In this document: positions 1 through 11,983 of the stretch, one piece after another
How positions within the stretch are numbered: the stretch's first letter is position 1
Layout of the letters: every line of letters starts with the position of its first letter
From: Histoplasma ohiense
Taxonomy: Eukaryota; Ascomycota; Eurotiomycetes; Onygenales; Ajellomycetaceae
Direction: 5' to 3'
Assembly: GCA_017607445.1 (NCBI GenBank)
Contig: JAEVHH010000003.1
Span: 6,386,001 to 6,450,000 of the forward strand
DNA: 64,000 nucleotides
The notes under the pieces: generated by a model
What the model saw: only the letters and a program-made list of their open reading frames with translations
What the model was told of the DNA's origin: nothing
Databases searched by the model: none
Program-made: the position numbers and the translations under genes

Positions 1-1
1 T

Positions 2-1279
2 GCAGCGAAGTTCGTCTCGCAGGGTCGCTCTCCCTACGAACGAGCCACATACCGCTACACCCCGTTGTTGGCGTGGCTCCTGGTCCCGACTGCATGGGGT
101 GGTAGCTTATGGTCCGCCTTTGGCAAAGCATTGTTTGCCTTTGCCGACATCGTGGCTGGCTGGTTGATTGTCCGAGTTCTCCGCCAGCAGCGTCATCTGA
201 ATATGGACATGCCACGCGCTCTCAAGTACGCTAGCATCTGGCTACTTAATCCCATGGTTGCTACAATTAGTACAAGGGGCAGTTCAGAGGGCCTATTGGG
301 TGTCATGGTCATTGCACTGGTTTGGGCTGTTTTAGAAAAGCGAATCGTGCTGGCTGGCGCGCTCCTTGGCCTTGGGGTTCATTTTAAGATTTATCCATTC
401 ATCTACGCCCCATCGATAATATGGATGCTGGATGAGGGCGGGAGCCATGTAGGAGAGATATCGAATTTGTCATTGTCATCCATGATTAATTGGCTACCCA
501 AGTTTTTCAACCCGTCCCGCATCCTTCTCACCTTCACCTCTCTCTGTGTCTTTTCCGCCCTCAACCTCTCCATGTACGTCACCTACGGCCTTCCATTCAT
601 GCAGCATACCTACCTACACCATCTCACCCGTGTTGATCATCGGCATAATTTCTCACCCTACAATATGCTCCTTTATCTCTCTTCCTCCTCGACTGCAAGA
701 GGCACGTCTCTAGGAAGCAACCTAGAGTCAGTGGCTTTCATCCCCCAACTTGCCCTCTCCGCCGCTTTAATCCCGGTTGCTTTGGCCAAGAAAGATCTAG
801 CAGGCACCATGCTAGCGCAAACTTTTGCGTTTGTCACGTTCAACAAGGTCTGCACGAGTCAGGTTCGTACTAATCATTTTCATTTTGTTTTTTACATTTA
901 TTTTTCAAGCCCCTTCCTCCACTATGGGGCTCTTAAGATCTAATACAAAATACAGTATTTCCTCTGGTATATGATCTTCCTCCCGCTCTATCTTCCATAT
1001 TCTCTCTTCGTAAAAAAACCACTCCTCGGCATCAGCGCCCTCACTCTTTGGATAGGCGGCCAGGCGCTCTGGCTCTATCAGGGTTTCCGTCTCGAGTTCC
1101 ATGGCCTCTCTACTTTCGCTCCAGGCCTCTTTCTCGCTTCATTAATATTCTTCCTAGTCAACGTTTGGATCTTAGGTATTATTGTTGCTGATGTCGCCGT
1201 CCAGTCAGTGAGTTGTTTTGCCATGCGCGCCAGTGGAGATCCGAGCAAAGCAACAAAAACAGCAAGGGACCAGAAATGA
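2..1279 (+). CDS. GPI14: GPI mannosyltransferase 1 (PIG-M/Gpi14 family), 5' end outside the window
   Basis: Catalytic subunit of GPI mannosyltransferase I, a multispanning ER protein that adds the first mannose (alpha-1,4, from dolichol-P-mannose) to the GPI precursor. The frame is open from base 2, with YERATYRYTPLL before a hydrophobic WLLVPTAWGG segment; this is the usual conserved N-terminal region of the family, so only the extreme N-terminus is missing. Exons are 2-862 and 956-1279. The intron (863-955) is phase 0 and joins FNKVCTSQ to YFLWYMIFLPLYLP, a conserved family block. Several hydrophobic transmembrane segments follow and the protein ends in a basic tail (DPSKATKTARDQK). Without the intron the frame would run to a false stop at 943. 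The family assignment rests on recognised motifs and topology; confidence is high. Confidence 0.88.
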
Positions 1280-1975
1280 GGGAGATGCCTGGTTCGTTTG
1301 AAATTTCTTTGCTACATGCATGATTCTGGTAGATAATGTAGCGCTTTGTGGGGTAATTGACTGGTTGCTTTGGCGAGTCCTGGCTTTACTCTGGCAAGCG
1401 TAAAGCATGTGCCAATATGATATGTAGGTAATTATAAGGAGCGTGCAGTGGGTGATACCGTCCCTTACGCATCGGAGATAAGGAACTTCCGTTGGCGCTC
1501 ATGTTGTTTGTTATTCACTCGTGATGTTCCTTACCATACGATGCGCTCTATGTCGAACTTTTAGAATAATTAATGAATCAAGCAAGCTTCAACCAGGCAT
1601 TGGCTGTATTTTGGTAATTATAAAAGTAAAGAGGCCTTTCATTGAAGTTTGAAATAGGCAATCCTAACGCCAAGCTGGAAGTCAGGAGAAATCAGCCTCT
1701 CTAGAAAGGAGACCTCCAGCACCGCAAACTGAATAAAGCTGCGCAACGAAAAGAGATTGAGCAAACAAGAGATAACACATTTGGCAAAGCTGAGCTTGAA
1801 CGCCGCACAGGTTTCGAAAGGGAAATATATTAGCACAGATTAGGACGCGGAAGAAAATAGTAAAAATAAATCTCAAAAAAGGAACAAAAAAAAAAAAAAA
1901 ACCGAAAGGCGTGAAGGAAAGGAAAACAACGGAAAGACAATATGGCTGGAAATCAGGGGACTTAGGCTGGATTCA
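1280..1975. other. Convergent intergenic region
   Basis: The 3' flanks of the GPI14-like gene (+) and the F-box gene (-) meet here. No coding pattern was recognised. An A-rich homopolymer lies at about 1887-1902. Confidence 0.6.
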
Positions 1976-3857
1976 TCATAGCTTTGATTTGTCAGCGATG
2001 ATCTTATACGAGCTTGCCTTGATACTTAGCGGTCGTGTGCGAGGAAACACCCTCGATGCGGTTTGAACATTGATTCCATATTGGGGTAGTATGCCATCGT
2101 CGAGCAGTTCGAATTTCGCATGCGGTCGGGCCGCGTGTAGCGCATCGAGGATAGTCTCGCTCCACAAGCCAATACATTTGTTGTTCACAAGCTGAAAATA
2201 TGGATTGAGAAGACCGAGGGGACTGGCGGAATCAAGATCAATAAACCGAATACGCAAATATTTCAGGGTGACGAATGTTTCCAACGATATGGCCGCAGCG
2301 ACCACCAGCTTCTCGAACGAGTTGATGAAATTTATATTGGTAATGCCGGATAGATCATTGAGCATTGGGGAGCCATCATCGTGGGAACGTTGTTCTCGGC
2401 AGCATGATTTCACTACGAGATCAACTGATTTCAGCCTTGAGGTTGTGTGGTTTGTGAGCATGGCCGCTCGTGCGTCGGTGAATAAACATGCACAAACTTT
2501 GCCAGTAAAGGTCAAGCATTCTAACTGGGGTGCAACGGCACCCAACAATTGGCAGAGGTGAGGTTCTGCATGTGTTATACCAAACCAGCGCGAATGTGAA
2601 CTTTCTTTATTGTAGAAGCCTTCCAAACTTAAGTCCAATCGGGTAATTGTCCTGGGGAAGTTGGTAAGAGCTTTGGCTAAAGTGACATTGGCTTCGAGTT
2701 TTCGTTTCGCGTAGGCACAGTCCCATTCACGCAGATTAGGCAATGCCCTGGTAAGGTTACACCAGTGTTGGTAATCCCTCATGATATTCCACGCCCCTCT
2801 CATGACAAAGGTTTGAATATTGGGCAGCACTTCTAGACGTTCATGGCCGGATTGACCCCACGGGTCATTATCAAAATGCCTGATCATTGGTGGCTTCTTG
2901 CAATGGCCACCTTCCAACGTTAAGATCCGAGCGTGGGGGAAGAAGTAGGAAACGTGAGAAAATATTTGTTGCAACGTGGCATTGCAGCTGGAGAATCTAA
3001 AATTGGTGCTATTTGAGCCATTACTTGAAGTATTGTCGAAAGTAGCTACAGTCGCTTGAAGTACAGCTGCTACACTGGCGAGGTTCGAGTCTTCGGTTCC
3101 GTCGTGGGGGCGATAGTAATGTCGCGGGCGGCTCTTTGGCATTCGATCCCCCCATACAGGCACCCATATTTCGATATGACGGACGTAGGAAGAGAGATGA
3201 GGGTTTGACAAAAACCAATCAGAACATTCGAGTAGCCCATCAGAGGTGCCTTTGACCTGAACTAAAAGAGGGAGAGAGAAAGGAAACAGTGGAAGCGCCT
3301 GTTAGCATCAATGATGGCGGTATATGCTTACGAGGGTAGGGATGCCTACTGTGTCGATAGATTCGCTCCTGCACTAAAGGTCGCCATTGAGAGGACACCA
3401 GGGCCAGATTTGAGAGAGCCTTTCGGCGAGGATGTCGGAGGGCCTTGCTCCAACTATTTGGGCGCGATTTGCTGGGAGATAGGGAAGCCAGGGTGGAGCC
3501 GCGTACACCAAAGAGATGGTCTAGGATCGCCTCATGAATCTCGATTGGCAGGTTTCCGAAGAGAATTCTGTGTGGATGAGTGGCATTCGGTATCGCAAGT
3601 TCAGACATTTCCAGCTCGACCGAAGGAGGCTGGCGTAGTAAATTGGGTTGCTGTTGGAGCTGCTGGTTGGGTTGCATTTCTGATTCCTCATAGTCGGAGT
3701 GGTGGTTGTGGTGGGGATGGAGTTCTATGAGAGTCAAATCCTGCTGCTCGTACACAGTATCCTGCACTGATTTCGGGCGAGATATACAAGATAGAGATGA
3801 AGGAACCGTGATAGAGCCGACGGAGAGAAGAGGAGGGGGTGTCATGGTCGAGAGCAT
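1976..3857 (-). CDS. F-box domain protein, unknown substrate
   Basis: Predicted 597-residue protein from two exons on the minus strand, 3857-3350 and 3261-1976. The intron 3349-3262 has a GT donor, a gctaac branch-like site near 3305 and a ttttag acceptor; its phase fits, giving ...ERIYRHIQVKGTSDGLLE.... Exon 1 encodes a Pro/Gln/His-rich leader and then an F-box-like segment (NLPIEIHEAILDHLFG ... ALSNLALVSSQWRPLVQERIY). Exon 2 continues with YVRHIEIWVPVWG and weak leucine-rich spacing, as in many filamentous-fungal F-box proteins. F-box proteins recruit substrates to SCF (Skp1-cullin) ubiquitin ligases; the substrate here cannot be inferred. The start ATG at 3857 is a genuine ATG. Confidence 0.75.
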
Positions 3858-5100
3858 CGTGTCAAAAGAGACTCGTTGGTTGATGAATCAAGGAGGTGTC
3901 AGGATGGGCAAGAAAGAGTACGCCAGATTTTGGCGTATCTCAGAAGTCTTTACTATGAAATGGACGCAAAGGTATACTGGCTGATAAAGCACGAGGCGTC
4001 AGGAGAGGTCAGGTGCAAAGGGTCCCGGAATACCACAGGGTTAGATTTTCGGGGCGAGGGCATACCAAGAAAGAGATAGCGGTCGTCCGTGAAGGCGGGG
4101 TTCATTAGTGTGAGATATCAGAGGTATAGGTGATATCTTGTAAAATGCTTTCTAGATATAAGAGGCTCTATGCAGGGTGACATAAGAGAGGGTAGATCTC
4201 AACAGGAAACCAAAGGAAAAGAACTGCGAACCGCTGAAGACTGGAAAAGGATAAAATAGAACACTCGGGAGGAGGGGCAGCATCGAGTATCTACATCGAG
4301 GAGAATGAAGCAGATAGAAATCGGTGGCTAGAAGGAGGGTGGCGGTGATGATGATGATGATGATGATGTTGTTGTTGTTAGGGATGAGTTTTCACATTCG
4401 AGGTTGGAGGTTTGTCGACATTTGACGAAACAAGAAAGCTGAGGGGGAGATGTACCCAACATGTCACTGTGACTTGAAATTAGGTGGGTTATCCACATAT
4501 AAAGAGGTAACTAGTACCAGAGACCACCAACAGCATCGGGCGGGGGTATGGCTTGGCGTCTAAGCCGCAAAGGTTGCGGCGTGTTATGTAAGCAGTCACC
4601 AGGCTTGAAATATACACTAGTACTAAATAATGAAAAACGATCGATTCCAATGAGATTTTTTCTCATTGTATTAAGCAAAGTAACTTAAAAAACTTCAAAT
4701 AAGTGTAACAGAACCCAAAAGAACGAGATCAAAGGATATTCATGATGTCATTTGAGCTGTTTTTTCACAGTTTGCCAGTCATATCTTTGTTCACTATCTG
4801 TTTCATAAGTTACAAGTCTTGACATTACTTCCTCAACCGCCATTGGCTGCTCAGATCTTATTCATCATGCCGAAATCCTAGCGCTCGGCTATCCTCATTG
4901 CCGGCCTCCAGACTTCACCCCTATTGTTTACCGCAGGACGTCGGCAATTCTATTAGTAGCAATAAAAAATGCGGAGCCTGCATCAAATGGGAGTAGGAAA
5001 TCATTACCATCCGGAAACGTACATGTGCTGGGGAGATTGTGCATTGAGGATCACAAAATGAGATTCGAGCGGACGGATTTCTTTGCCTCACACACCGGTG
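3858..5100. other. Intergenic region with trinucleotide microsatellite
   Basis: No convincing gene was found; short frames here lack recognisable domains or splice-compatible partners. A (gat)n tract followed by (gtt)n lies at about 4346-4380. The right part becomes AT-richer before the decayed synthetase gene. Confidence 0.55.
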
Positions 5101-5107
5101 ACGATAT

Positions 5108-6931
5108 CCTTCCACTGGCTCCGTTCTTTTCAAGATTCTTCGATACGCTCACCGGAAATCGCGGCGTATAGCAATTAGGGATGTTAGTCTTTCAATCGAG
5201 AGAACATACTTTGAGTTTCTCAGTGACATGCTTGCTGGACAGAATGTACAGTACTTTGGTCAAGTCTTTCGCTAGAAATCATGAAAGTATTGTGGGCTGG
5301 TAAAGATATATATACATTGCACTTATTGCCCCCAGCAGTTATGAGTATGCTGTTAGATTTGTTGTGACATGCGCCCTGGGCGCCGCGGTGGTCCCTATGA
5401 GTTAAGAATTGATCCCATATATATTTCCACAAAATAAAAGCGTTGTGCTGGTGGAAACGTCCACAGCTATTCTACCCCCTATCGAAGAGGCCGTACTCTT
5501 TACGACAAGATCCCGATGTGTTTCTATTCTCTCGTCATCCAGTGCTGAAACTTTAGCGCAACAGCTATCTGCCCATATCAAGAAATGCACAGGAAAAGAG
5601 ATCTGTTGCGTTGATATAGCACGACACTTCCTGGTATGTGCCCCTATCTCCGGGTGATATCGCGCCTTCATCTGACAAATATCTCGATGGCAATGGCGCA
5701 GGCGTGGTTATTTTCACATCCGGAACTACCGGCTCTCCGAAGGGAGCAGTGATGATGAGAGCATATCTCCACGAGACCTCAGGAGCAGTCGTTGGCCATT
5801 TTGGCGTCACCGAAAATGACGTGATTGTTCACGTTCTCCCTGTTCACCATGCAACAGAGATCGGAATTGATTTCTTCTCTTACATATACTCAGGTGCCTG
5901 TGTTGAGTTTCGTAGCGGTGCTTCGATATGGGTTGGTCATGGGAACGTTGGAAGAAGGGCGGATTGCATATCTTTTCTGGTGTACCAACTACCTATATGA
6001 GAGTGATGCGGTACTTTGAGCAAAAAGACAGCATTCATGGAGTCCCATAAGACTGATCAGTATCTTGTCGGAACACGCCAGCTCCGTGCCCTGCTCTGCG
6101 CAACCTCTGCTCTCCCCACCTCTGTTCAGGAATTCTGGACAAAAATACTTGATGGCAAGACTATATTGTCCAGATACGGCGCAACTGAAATCGGCCCGGT
6201 TTTTACGCCTTCGATTGATTCAGATTCAGTTCCTCCCGGCAGTGTCGGACCAGTCTTAACGATTACGCTTTCAGAAGGTCACCAGGGAGAGGTGTTGATA
6301 AAGGGTCCGTACATGTTTTCGAAGTATGAAACCTCTTATATCCCGCACTTGAATTTCTCAAATTTTGCCGCATAACTAGTAATGTTTTTATAGATGCCTT
6401 TTCGACGAGGTCGCCACATCCAAGGCCCATGATGCAGATGGCCTTATAAAACTGGTGATATTGCCCGCCGCGAAGGAGGCAACTATTTTATCCTCTGCCA
6501 CGCTTCCATTGACATTATTAAAACGGGCGGCTGTAAAATCTCCGCCCTCGATATTGAACGCGAGATTCTTGACCTTCCCTACGTTTCCCAGGTGATGGTT
6601 TGTCGGTGTTGGCTGATGACGAATCCGGTCAGCGCGTCGCTGCTGTGGTGGGTTTAAAAATTGAGCAGACCACTTACAAGTGTCCGGGAAACGGCTGGTT
6701 GGGAAGTATTTTACACTGGATGATCTACGCGCTGACCGACGGAGAAAGTTGGCTGGCTCTAAAATCCCCACTCTATTGAGAGTAGTTGTGCATGAAATTC
6801 TGAAAACTGGCATACGGAAGGTGGTGAAGGGGTTGCTAGGCCCTAAGTTTTTTCCAGTGGATTATGAACAGCATCCGGACGTACAGATATGTTCACTAGT
6901 TAAGCAGAGTGTCCTAGACCCAAGATTATAG
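5108..6931 (+). pseudogene. Decayed acyl-/malonyl-CoA synthetase (ACSF3-like AMP-binding enzyme)
   Basis: Pieces in changing frames line up in the order of an ANL-superfamily adenylate-forming enzyme. From about 5108: FKILRYAHRKSRRIAIRDVS (N-terminal region). About 5295-5400: YIALIAPSSYEYAVRF...ALGAAVVPMS, then an in-frame TAA at 5403. About 5690-5750: VIFTSGTTGSPKGAV, the A3 P-loop core. About 6165-6190: SRYGATEIGPVF, the A5-like core. About 6450-6590: TGDIARREGG...IIKTGG.KISALDIEREIL, the A7/A8 core. About 6700-6890: LAGSKIPTLLRVV...LGPKFFPVDYEQHPDVQ. Frame changes, the TAA and a TGA at 5998 break it, and no intron set reconnects the pieces. ACSF3-type enzymes ligate CoA to malonate or methylmalonate; the substrate here is inferred only from overall resemblance. 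Confidence 0.82.
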
Positions 6932-7249
6932 ATGATGTAGCATATATACATGTATGTTTCATGTTTTGTAGTTGCCATTTCTACACATGTTATTTTGCAG
7001 ACTTTTCGATAGATCTAATGTTAAATTGAAGCTAGGAATTCATGGCAAAATTATGGCTCTGGAAGCAGAGGAGATAGACACATGTAAACTTATAACCTGG
7101 ACGTTTAAATTTGCTCAGTTCGACATTTCGTCTGTCATTCCATCCATGAGGCTAAAGAGGAGCTTCAACACGAATCATAAAAAAGTATTTCAGGGTTGGA
7201 TGTGCATTATATAAGATGAGAATAGCAAGGTAGTTTTAACATTTGCTAA
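6932..7249. other. Intergenic spacer between two decayed genes
   Basis: AT-rich and without recognised coding content. Confidence 0.5.
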
Positions 7250-8275
7250 TCCTATATCTTGACTTTAGTCGCCCTTCTGTTCAAATAGCTGATCCTTTGG
7301 AATTTTTTAATGGCCTCTCCCCACAGTTCAGAACGCAAGACGCCATAAACGCTACAATTTTTCGTCTCAGTTAATCGCCACTCGAACTTCAAACCACTGT
7401 TCTAGAAAAAAGAATGGAGAGAAAAATAAAACCAACGAAAAGGGTAAACATATCCCATCTTCGTTTTCGGCGCTCATTTCTCTGCTAGCTCCATGGTAAT
7501 ATCAAACATTCACTCCGGCTCAACAACGACATCGATAATAACACCATCAAAAACTTCCTTGCCTGTCAACTTGTGGGCTTCAAGCAACATCTTACGAGCA
7601 ACTCGTGCACCAAGTTTGAGGCGTGGGAGAGATTCGATGCCGTCGAAATGAAGACCTCGATTCACGGGCGGCATAGAAAAGAAACCGCGGGGCTGAGTTT
7701 ATCACACGGTAATCGTGGCTCAGGGCGAAGGGGCAGCCGCCCCCAAACGTGTGACCTGTCAGGGGGCTGGTTGTGGGATATGGAAAATTTAGAATGGAAT
7801 GTAACATCTGGATTGGCGGGGCCTTGGTTAGGCTTGGAAGGTTGTCCCAATTGACGATTCGACATCCAAGAAAAAGATAACGGAAAGATCGGAATCGGTC
7901 AGGGTGAATTAGTCATCAAAAAATGTCCAGATACCGTGTAGAATCCATCTACATTTGGCGAAAGGGTTAACACTTCCTTCATCCAGCTCAAGGCCCTACA
8001 AATAGGCTAGTTAAGAAAATATATACAAGAATCGGCGATCGCTTTCATACTGACCACATACAGTGCACCAGAACTTGGAATCGCTTCCCCTGGTTATAAC
8101 CGCCCCCTCAGAGTTAGGACCAAGAATGCGATGCACCGTGTTGAAAGCCCGGGATGATTTCCTGGAAAAAGTAAGAACTCGATCGGTTTTCAGGCGGTTT
8201 CTGTATGGTAATGACGAAAACATTACCATGTTTCGTAAGAGACAGGTTGCGAATGTTGAGGATCTCCATCATTTG
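7250..8275 (-). pseudogene. Decayed enoyl-CoA hydratase/isomerase (crotonase family)
   Basis: Read on the minus strand, segments follow the order of a fungal enoyl-CoA hydratase/isomerase: NIRNLSLTKHGNVFVITIQKPPENR (start near 8275), GAVITRGSDSKFWCT, GLELDEGSVNPFA, LTGHTFGGGCPFALSHDYRV, MPPVNRGLHFDGIESLPRL, LGARVARKMLLEAHKLTG, VYGVLRSELWGEAIKKF. A canonical relic intron (8061-7996: gtatgt donor, ctaac, tag acceptor) joins FWCT to GLELDE. The gene is broken by frameshifts early in the gene, near 7950 and near 7680, and by a TGA after VVVEPE near 7510. Crotonase-fold enzymes hydrate or isomerise enoyl-CoA thioesters. Next to a CoA ligase relic, this suggests a lost acyl-CoA pathway. Confidence 0.8.
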
Positions 8276-8681
8276 TTAGAATAATGATATGAAGGCAGTT
8301 TCGCAGAGCGCGTAATGTTGCAAATTATAACTCAATGGAGTATGTAGCTGGATAAGCCGCAGGAAAATATTAGCGGGTCGAGATGGAGCAGCGGATCATA
8401 TTAGCCATGTCACTGAATTTCTCTTTCCCGTATTGCGGGGGAAAACAAAGACTATGTAGGTAGCGCAGGCCGCCGGAGGATTGGGTTGGCATTTTGCCGA
8501 ATTCCCCAAGTGCCGAGCCGTTTTGGCGGCAAGGTGGCAGCATCGCACAAAATGATAGTAAAACAACATAGCAATCCTCTGATATGGGAGAAAAGATGCG
8601 CTATCCTAGAATATTTTGATCGTGTGCTATTTGAACGCAGAGTGTGGGCAACCGACGTCCAGGAAACCAGGAATAAATTTA

Positions 8682-11367
8682 CCAAGCTATAGCACTATTC
8701 CAGTCCCACTCTTTCAGAAGCCAGTCGCCAATCCCTGCGTATTGGCCGCAGAGAATATCACCAGTGATATCCGTGGTGACCCCACTGGACGCGCTCTGCA
8801 TCGGGTGATGCTCAAGAACGGAAGCTAGGGGTTGGTATCCGTCCAAAGCTGTGGGGGCGGCTATTGGAGTTTTTAACTCTGCTAAGATCCCCGCCGTCAT
8901 CATATCAGACGCACTACGTGAGGATTGGTCGTCGTAGATTCTTCGCGGGTCCAAAAGTTCCTGGATATGGTGTGTCAAAATGGCTTCTTCAAGCCGACAC
9001 AAATCCGTACCAAAACAGCTGAAGTATGACAGTTGCTCTGGAGCGAGGCTCCCAATCATTTGCGCATCCTTGTGTCGTTGGGTCTTGCTAGACTCCCCCT
9101 TCATCCTCTGTAGCGCATTTAAACCGCCAATTGGGGAGGCCATCTGGTTGAGAGTTCTTTTTGAGAATTATATATGATGCGGAGATCCCGCTCAGCCTTG
9201 GCCCAGAGGTGTGGGTATGAAAAACACGACAAAAACCCTACTCCCGAGGCTAAAACATAAAAGGTAAATAATGAACCAAGAAAACGGATTTCGTCTCGAG
9301 CCAGGAAATCCTCAAAAATTCCCGCAACGAAGGATGACGCGAGCACCGCTGCCGGAGAGGGTGTGCTTGCAGGTAGTGTCGTTCGAAAAAGAATGGCCAG
9401 AATTACAAAATACAGAACGTGTAACTGACGGGCTTCGAAGCTGTACGTCGCCGGCACTAGCCACTAGCTTGGGGGAGGTGCCTTGATTGGGACTGGCTCG
9501 CCAGAAGAGCTGTAAATGGTCGGGAAGCTCTCGAGTCCACCGATAGAGTGCACCCTCGATATATTGACGTTTTTGGCGTGATAAATACTTGCGGCAACAG
9601 CATTGCGTTAGGTCACCCAATAAGGAAGCAAGTTCTACGTATGAAATAAATATGGGACCATCTGCCGTCGACTCGTAGAAGTCTCCGTTATAAAGAGGTC
9701 GGACATCGCAGTCGTCAGGATTCATGGCGCGAGGCCGCCCATGACTTGCTGAGATTAAGCAATCTCTTGCCTACAATTGAACAAATTAGTTACGGCGTCC
9801 TATCATATATTGACAGGGGTTTTTCATAGAGAGGCAAATGCCCTGACTCAAGCTGTCGAAAAATTTTAAAATCGATTTGCACTAACATATAAAGTCCACC
9901 ACAATCGTCGACGAAGCGCCGCATTTCGTCCTGGTGGTGGTTCTTTTATGCAACCCGATCTGAAACACCAGGCCAACTCCAATGCGGTTCCAAAAACCAC
10001 TGGTATTAAGAGAAATATGCTCCAGCCCCTCAGAGTTTTACCAATGCATTACAAGCACCGCAGTAATCATAGTAACCGGGTTCTTTTCATAACCTGACCA
10101 GAACAAGGCTTTAGCCCGACGGTAGAATTCGTTTGGCGATGCATAGGCAGCCACTGCTGGAGTCGATGACACTCTGCTACCTGCAAGGAATACCACTTGG
10201 AGGAGCAGTAATGACGGTTGGTTTCCGTGGCCCTCAGCCAGCCAGCTTCGTTCAACGATAGGCATCCATGGCGCACAACGCTTCATGAACGCGTCTATCA
10301 GACCTTCTCTAACAGCCCGTGGTGGTAAGTCGAAGGCGTGCTGTAGCTGCAAAATACGAATATCCTCTTCCGTCAAACTCTCTGACGCGACTGCGGGGTA
10401 CGATTTTGCCCGGTTTTCATTGATGGGGACTTCGCCGCCTACATATTCTGATCGTACGAGAAAACTTGAAGCTCCAGGACTCTCATCGTATGAACGTGAC
10501 TCGTGCCGCTGTGGTAAAGGGGCGCTGGATGTTGTGCTAGTGTACAGAGTTGCTCTATCTGTTTCGCGGAGGACAGATGTTGGAGGGGCAAGATGGGAGT
10601 TGGAAGGGGTGACTCGGCCTGGGGAAGCCCCTGCAGTTACTGACGGGGCATCTCCGGTGGTGATGCTGACGTGCTGGTAGGCATCCCAGGCTGCCACTTT
10701 TGAATCAAAAGCAGATTGCTTTGGCGATGAGGGCTGAGACCAGGGGGCATGGTTCCCTTTCGCAACTGGACTACGCTCCTTCACATCTGCAGTCGTACTA
10801 GTAATCTTACGTCGCTTTCGTTTCCGTTCCCGAGGGCTAGAAATCAAATGCGATCAACACTATGCTGGGGAGTGGGTATGAGAGGGCAAAGCACGCACGA
10901 GCACTCCCAGTGATTGCGGGAAACAGTTGAGGCATTCTTTACTGTTTTCTGGATAGATGCAACGAATCTGCTCAAGTGGTTGAGGGAGAGGTTAGTGACG
11001 GAGGGCGATCAATACTAAGTTTCTCTGTTGTTAAACCGTGTAGGTCTGCTTTTGTTTGCACTGTGAATGAGGGACGTAAACATGTCTTTTTCATGTTGCA
11101 GGCGAGGCATGCAGATGCTGCTCGGAGCCGGATTAGGCTGTGGGCCGCTTTGCCTAACACCGCTGGCGGCACATCTGGTTGAGCACTCATACCGCAAGAT
11201 TGTAGTATTTCATCATATGTGTACACACTTGGAGAAGAGAAAAGAAGTGCCAATACACTCCTGGAGTGGGCCGAAAAGCGAGGATAGGGACTGTTTTTGT
11301 CTGGGGTAAGGCTGAGATCCATTTCCCGAGATCGGATATGCGGGGATTTTACTGGCTTAATTGACAT
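8682..11367 (-). pseudogene. Decayed Zn2Cys6 transcription factor with fungal-specific TF domain
   Basis: The start is the ATG at 11367. The N-terminal region leads to the cluster start RAASACLACNMKKT (about 11080). After a probable intron ending at 10968 it continues RCIYPENSKECLNC. One extra base in a homopolymer (10921-10923) then shifts the frame; in the neighbouring frame the final cysteine follows at the expected six-residue spacing. A basic linker PRERKRKRRK (about 10840) and a middle-homology region follow (10700-10038, ending ...AVLVMHW then TAA near 10036). Later pieces are NTSGFWNRIGVGLVFQIGLH, LRRRLWWTLYV (about 9930-9890), MNPDDCDVRPLYNGDFYES (9725) and a C-terminal stretch to 8682, again in shifted frames. 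The family binds CGG-type sites, often in its own gene cluster. The first intron's donor is not canonical. Confidence 0.8.
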
Positions 11368-11983
11368 AACCGGTTACGACAAGAGTAAGTTATGGACTAA
11401 ATCTGAAGTGAGGACACCGCAATTTACATTATTTTTTCAAGGTGTAGTTATGGACCAGTGAGTGATTCATGTGGAAATAAATATTGGATTTGATTTTATC
11501 ATTATAATTCTCAACAATCCGAGGCATTCTTAAGTAGGATAGGATTGAGCTGAGCAGTGTCGCCCGGTTTTCAATGGGTAAAGGCCATTCTGCTAGCTGG
11601 TTTGAGCCAGAAAGCAGTGGGACGAGAACCTAGTACGCCTGGCAAGTCTATCGCAACTAAATGCAGACAGAATATTGTTGATATAAGCACATCTTCGGCG
11701 CAACCATAGCCAAGGAAAAAAGACTGGGTTGTAATTTGACATCCGTGCTAACGCCACTGTACCCCTGAGTGGATCGTAGGCTAGAAAAGCAGTTGCACAA
11801 GTGGAGTGATGAAACGGGTGAAATGAATGGTTAGCTAATTGAAGAGGGGTTTATATGGGGATTATACAAACAAGGGTATTAGGGTGATATTTATATTTGG
11901 AATAAAATAGTATAGGGCGTGCTCGTCTAGGTGAAATGGGGAAACGGAAAAGAGAAAGAAGTAAAGATCGTGTTCATTATATC
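11368..11983. other. Intergenic region
   Basis: Between the decayed regulator's start and the 3' end of ERG9. No coding or RNA feature was recognised. Confidence 0.5.

Noticed and set aside
3311..3730. Plus-strand frame of 139 codons opposite the F-box gene
   Set aside because: It is the antisense of the F-box exon and intron with no recognisable domain.
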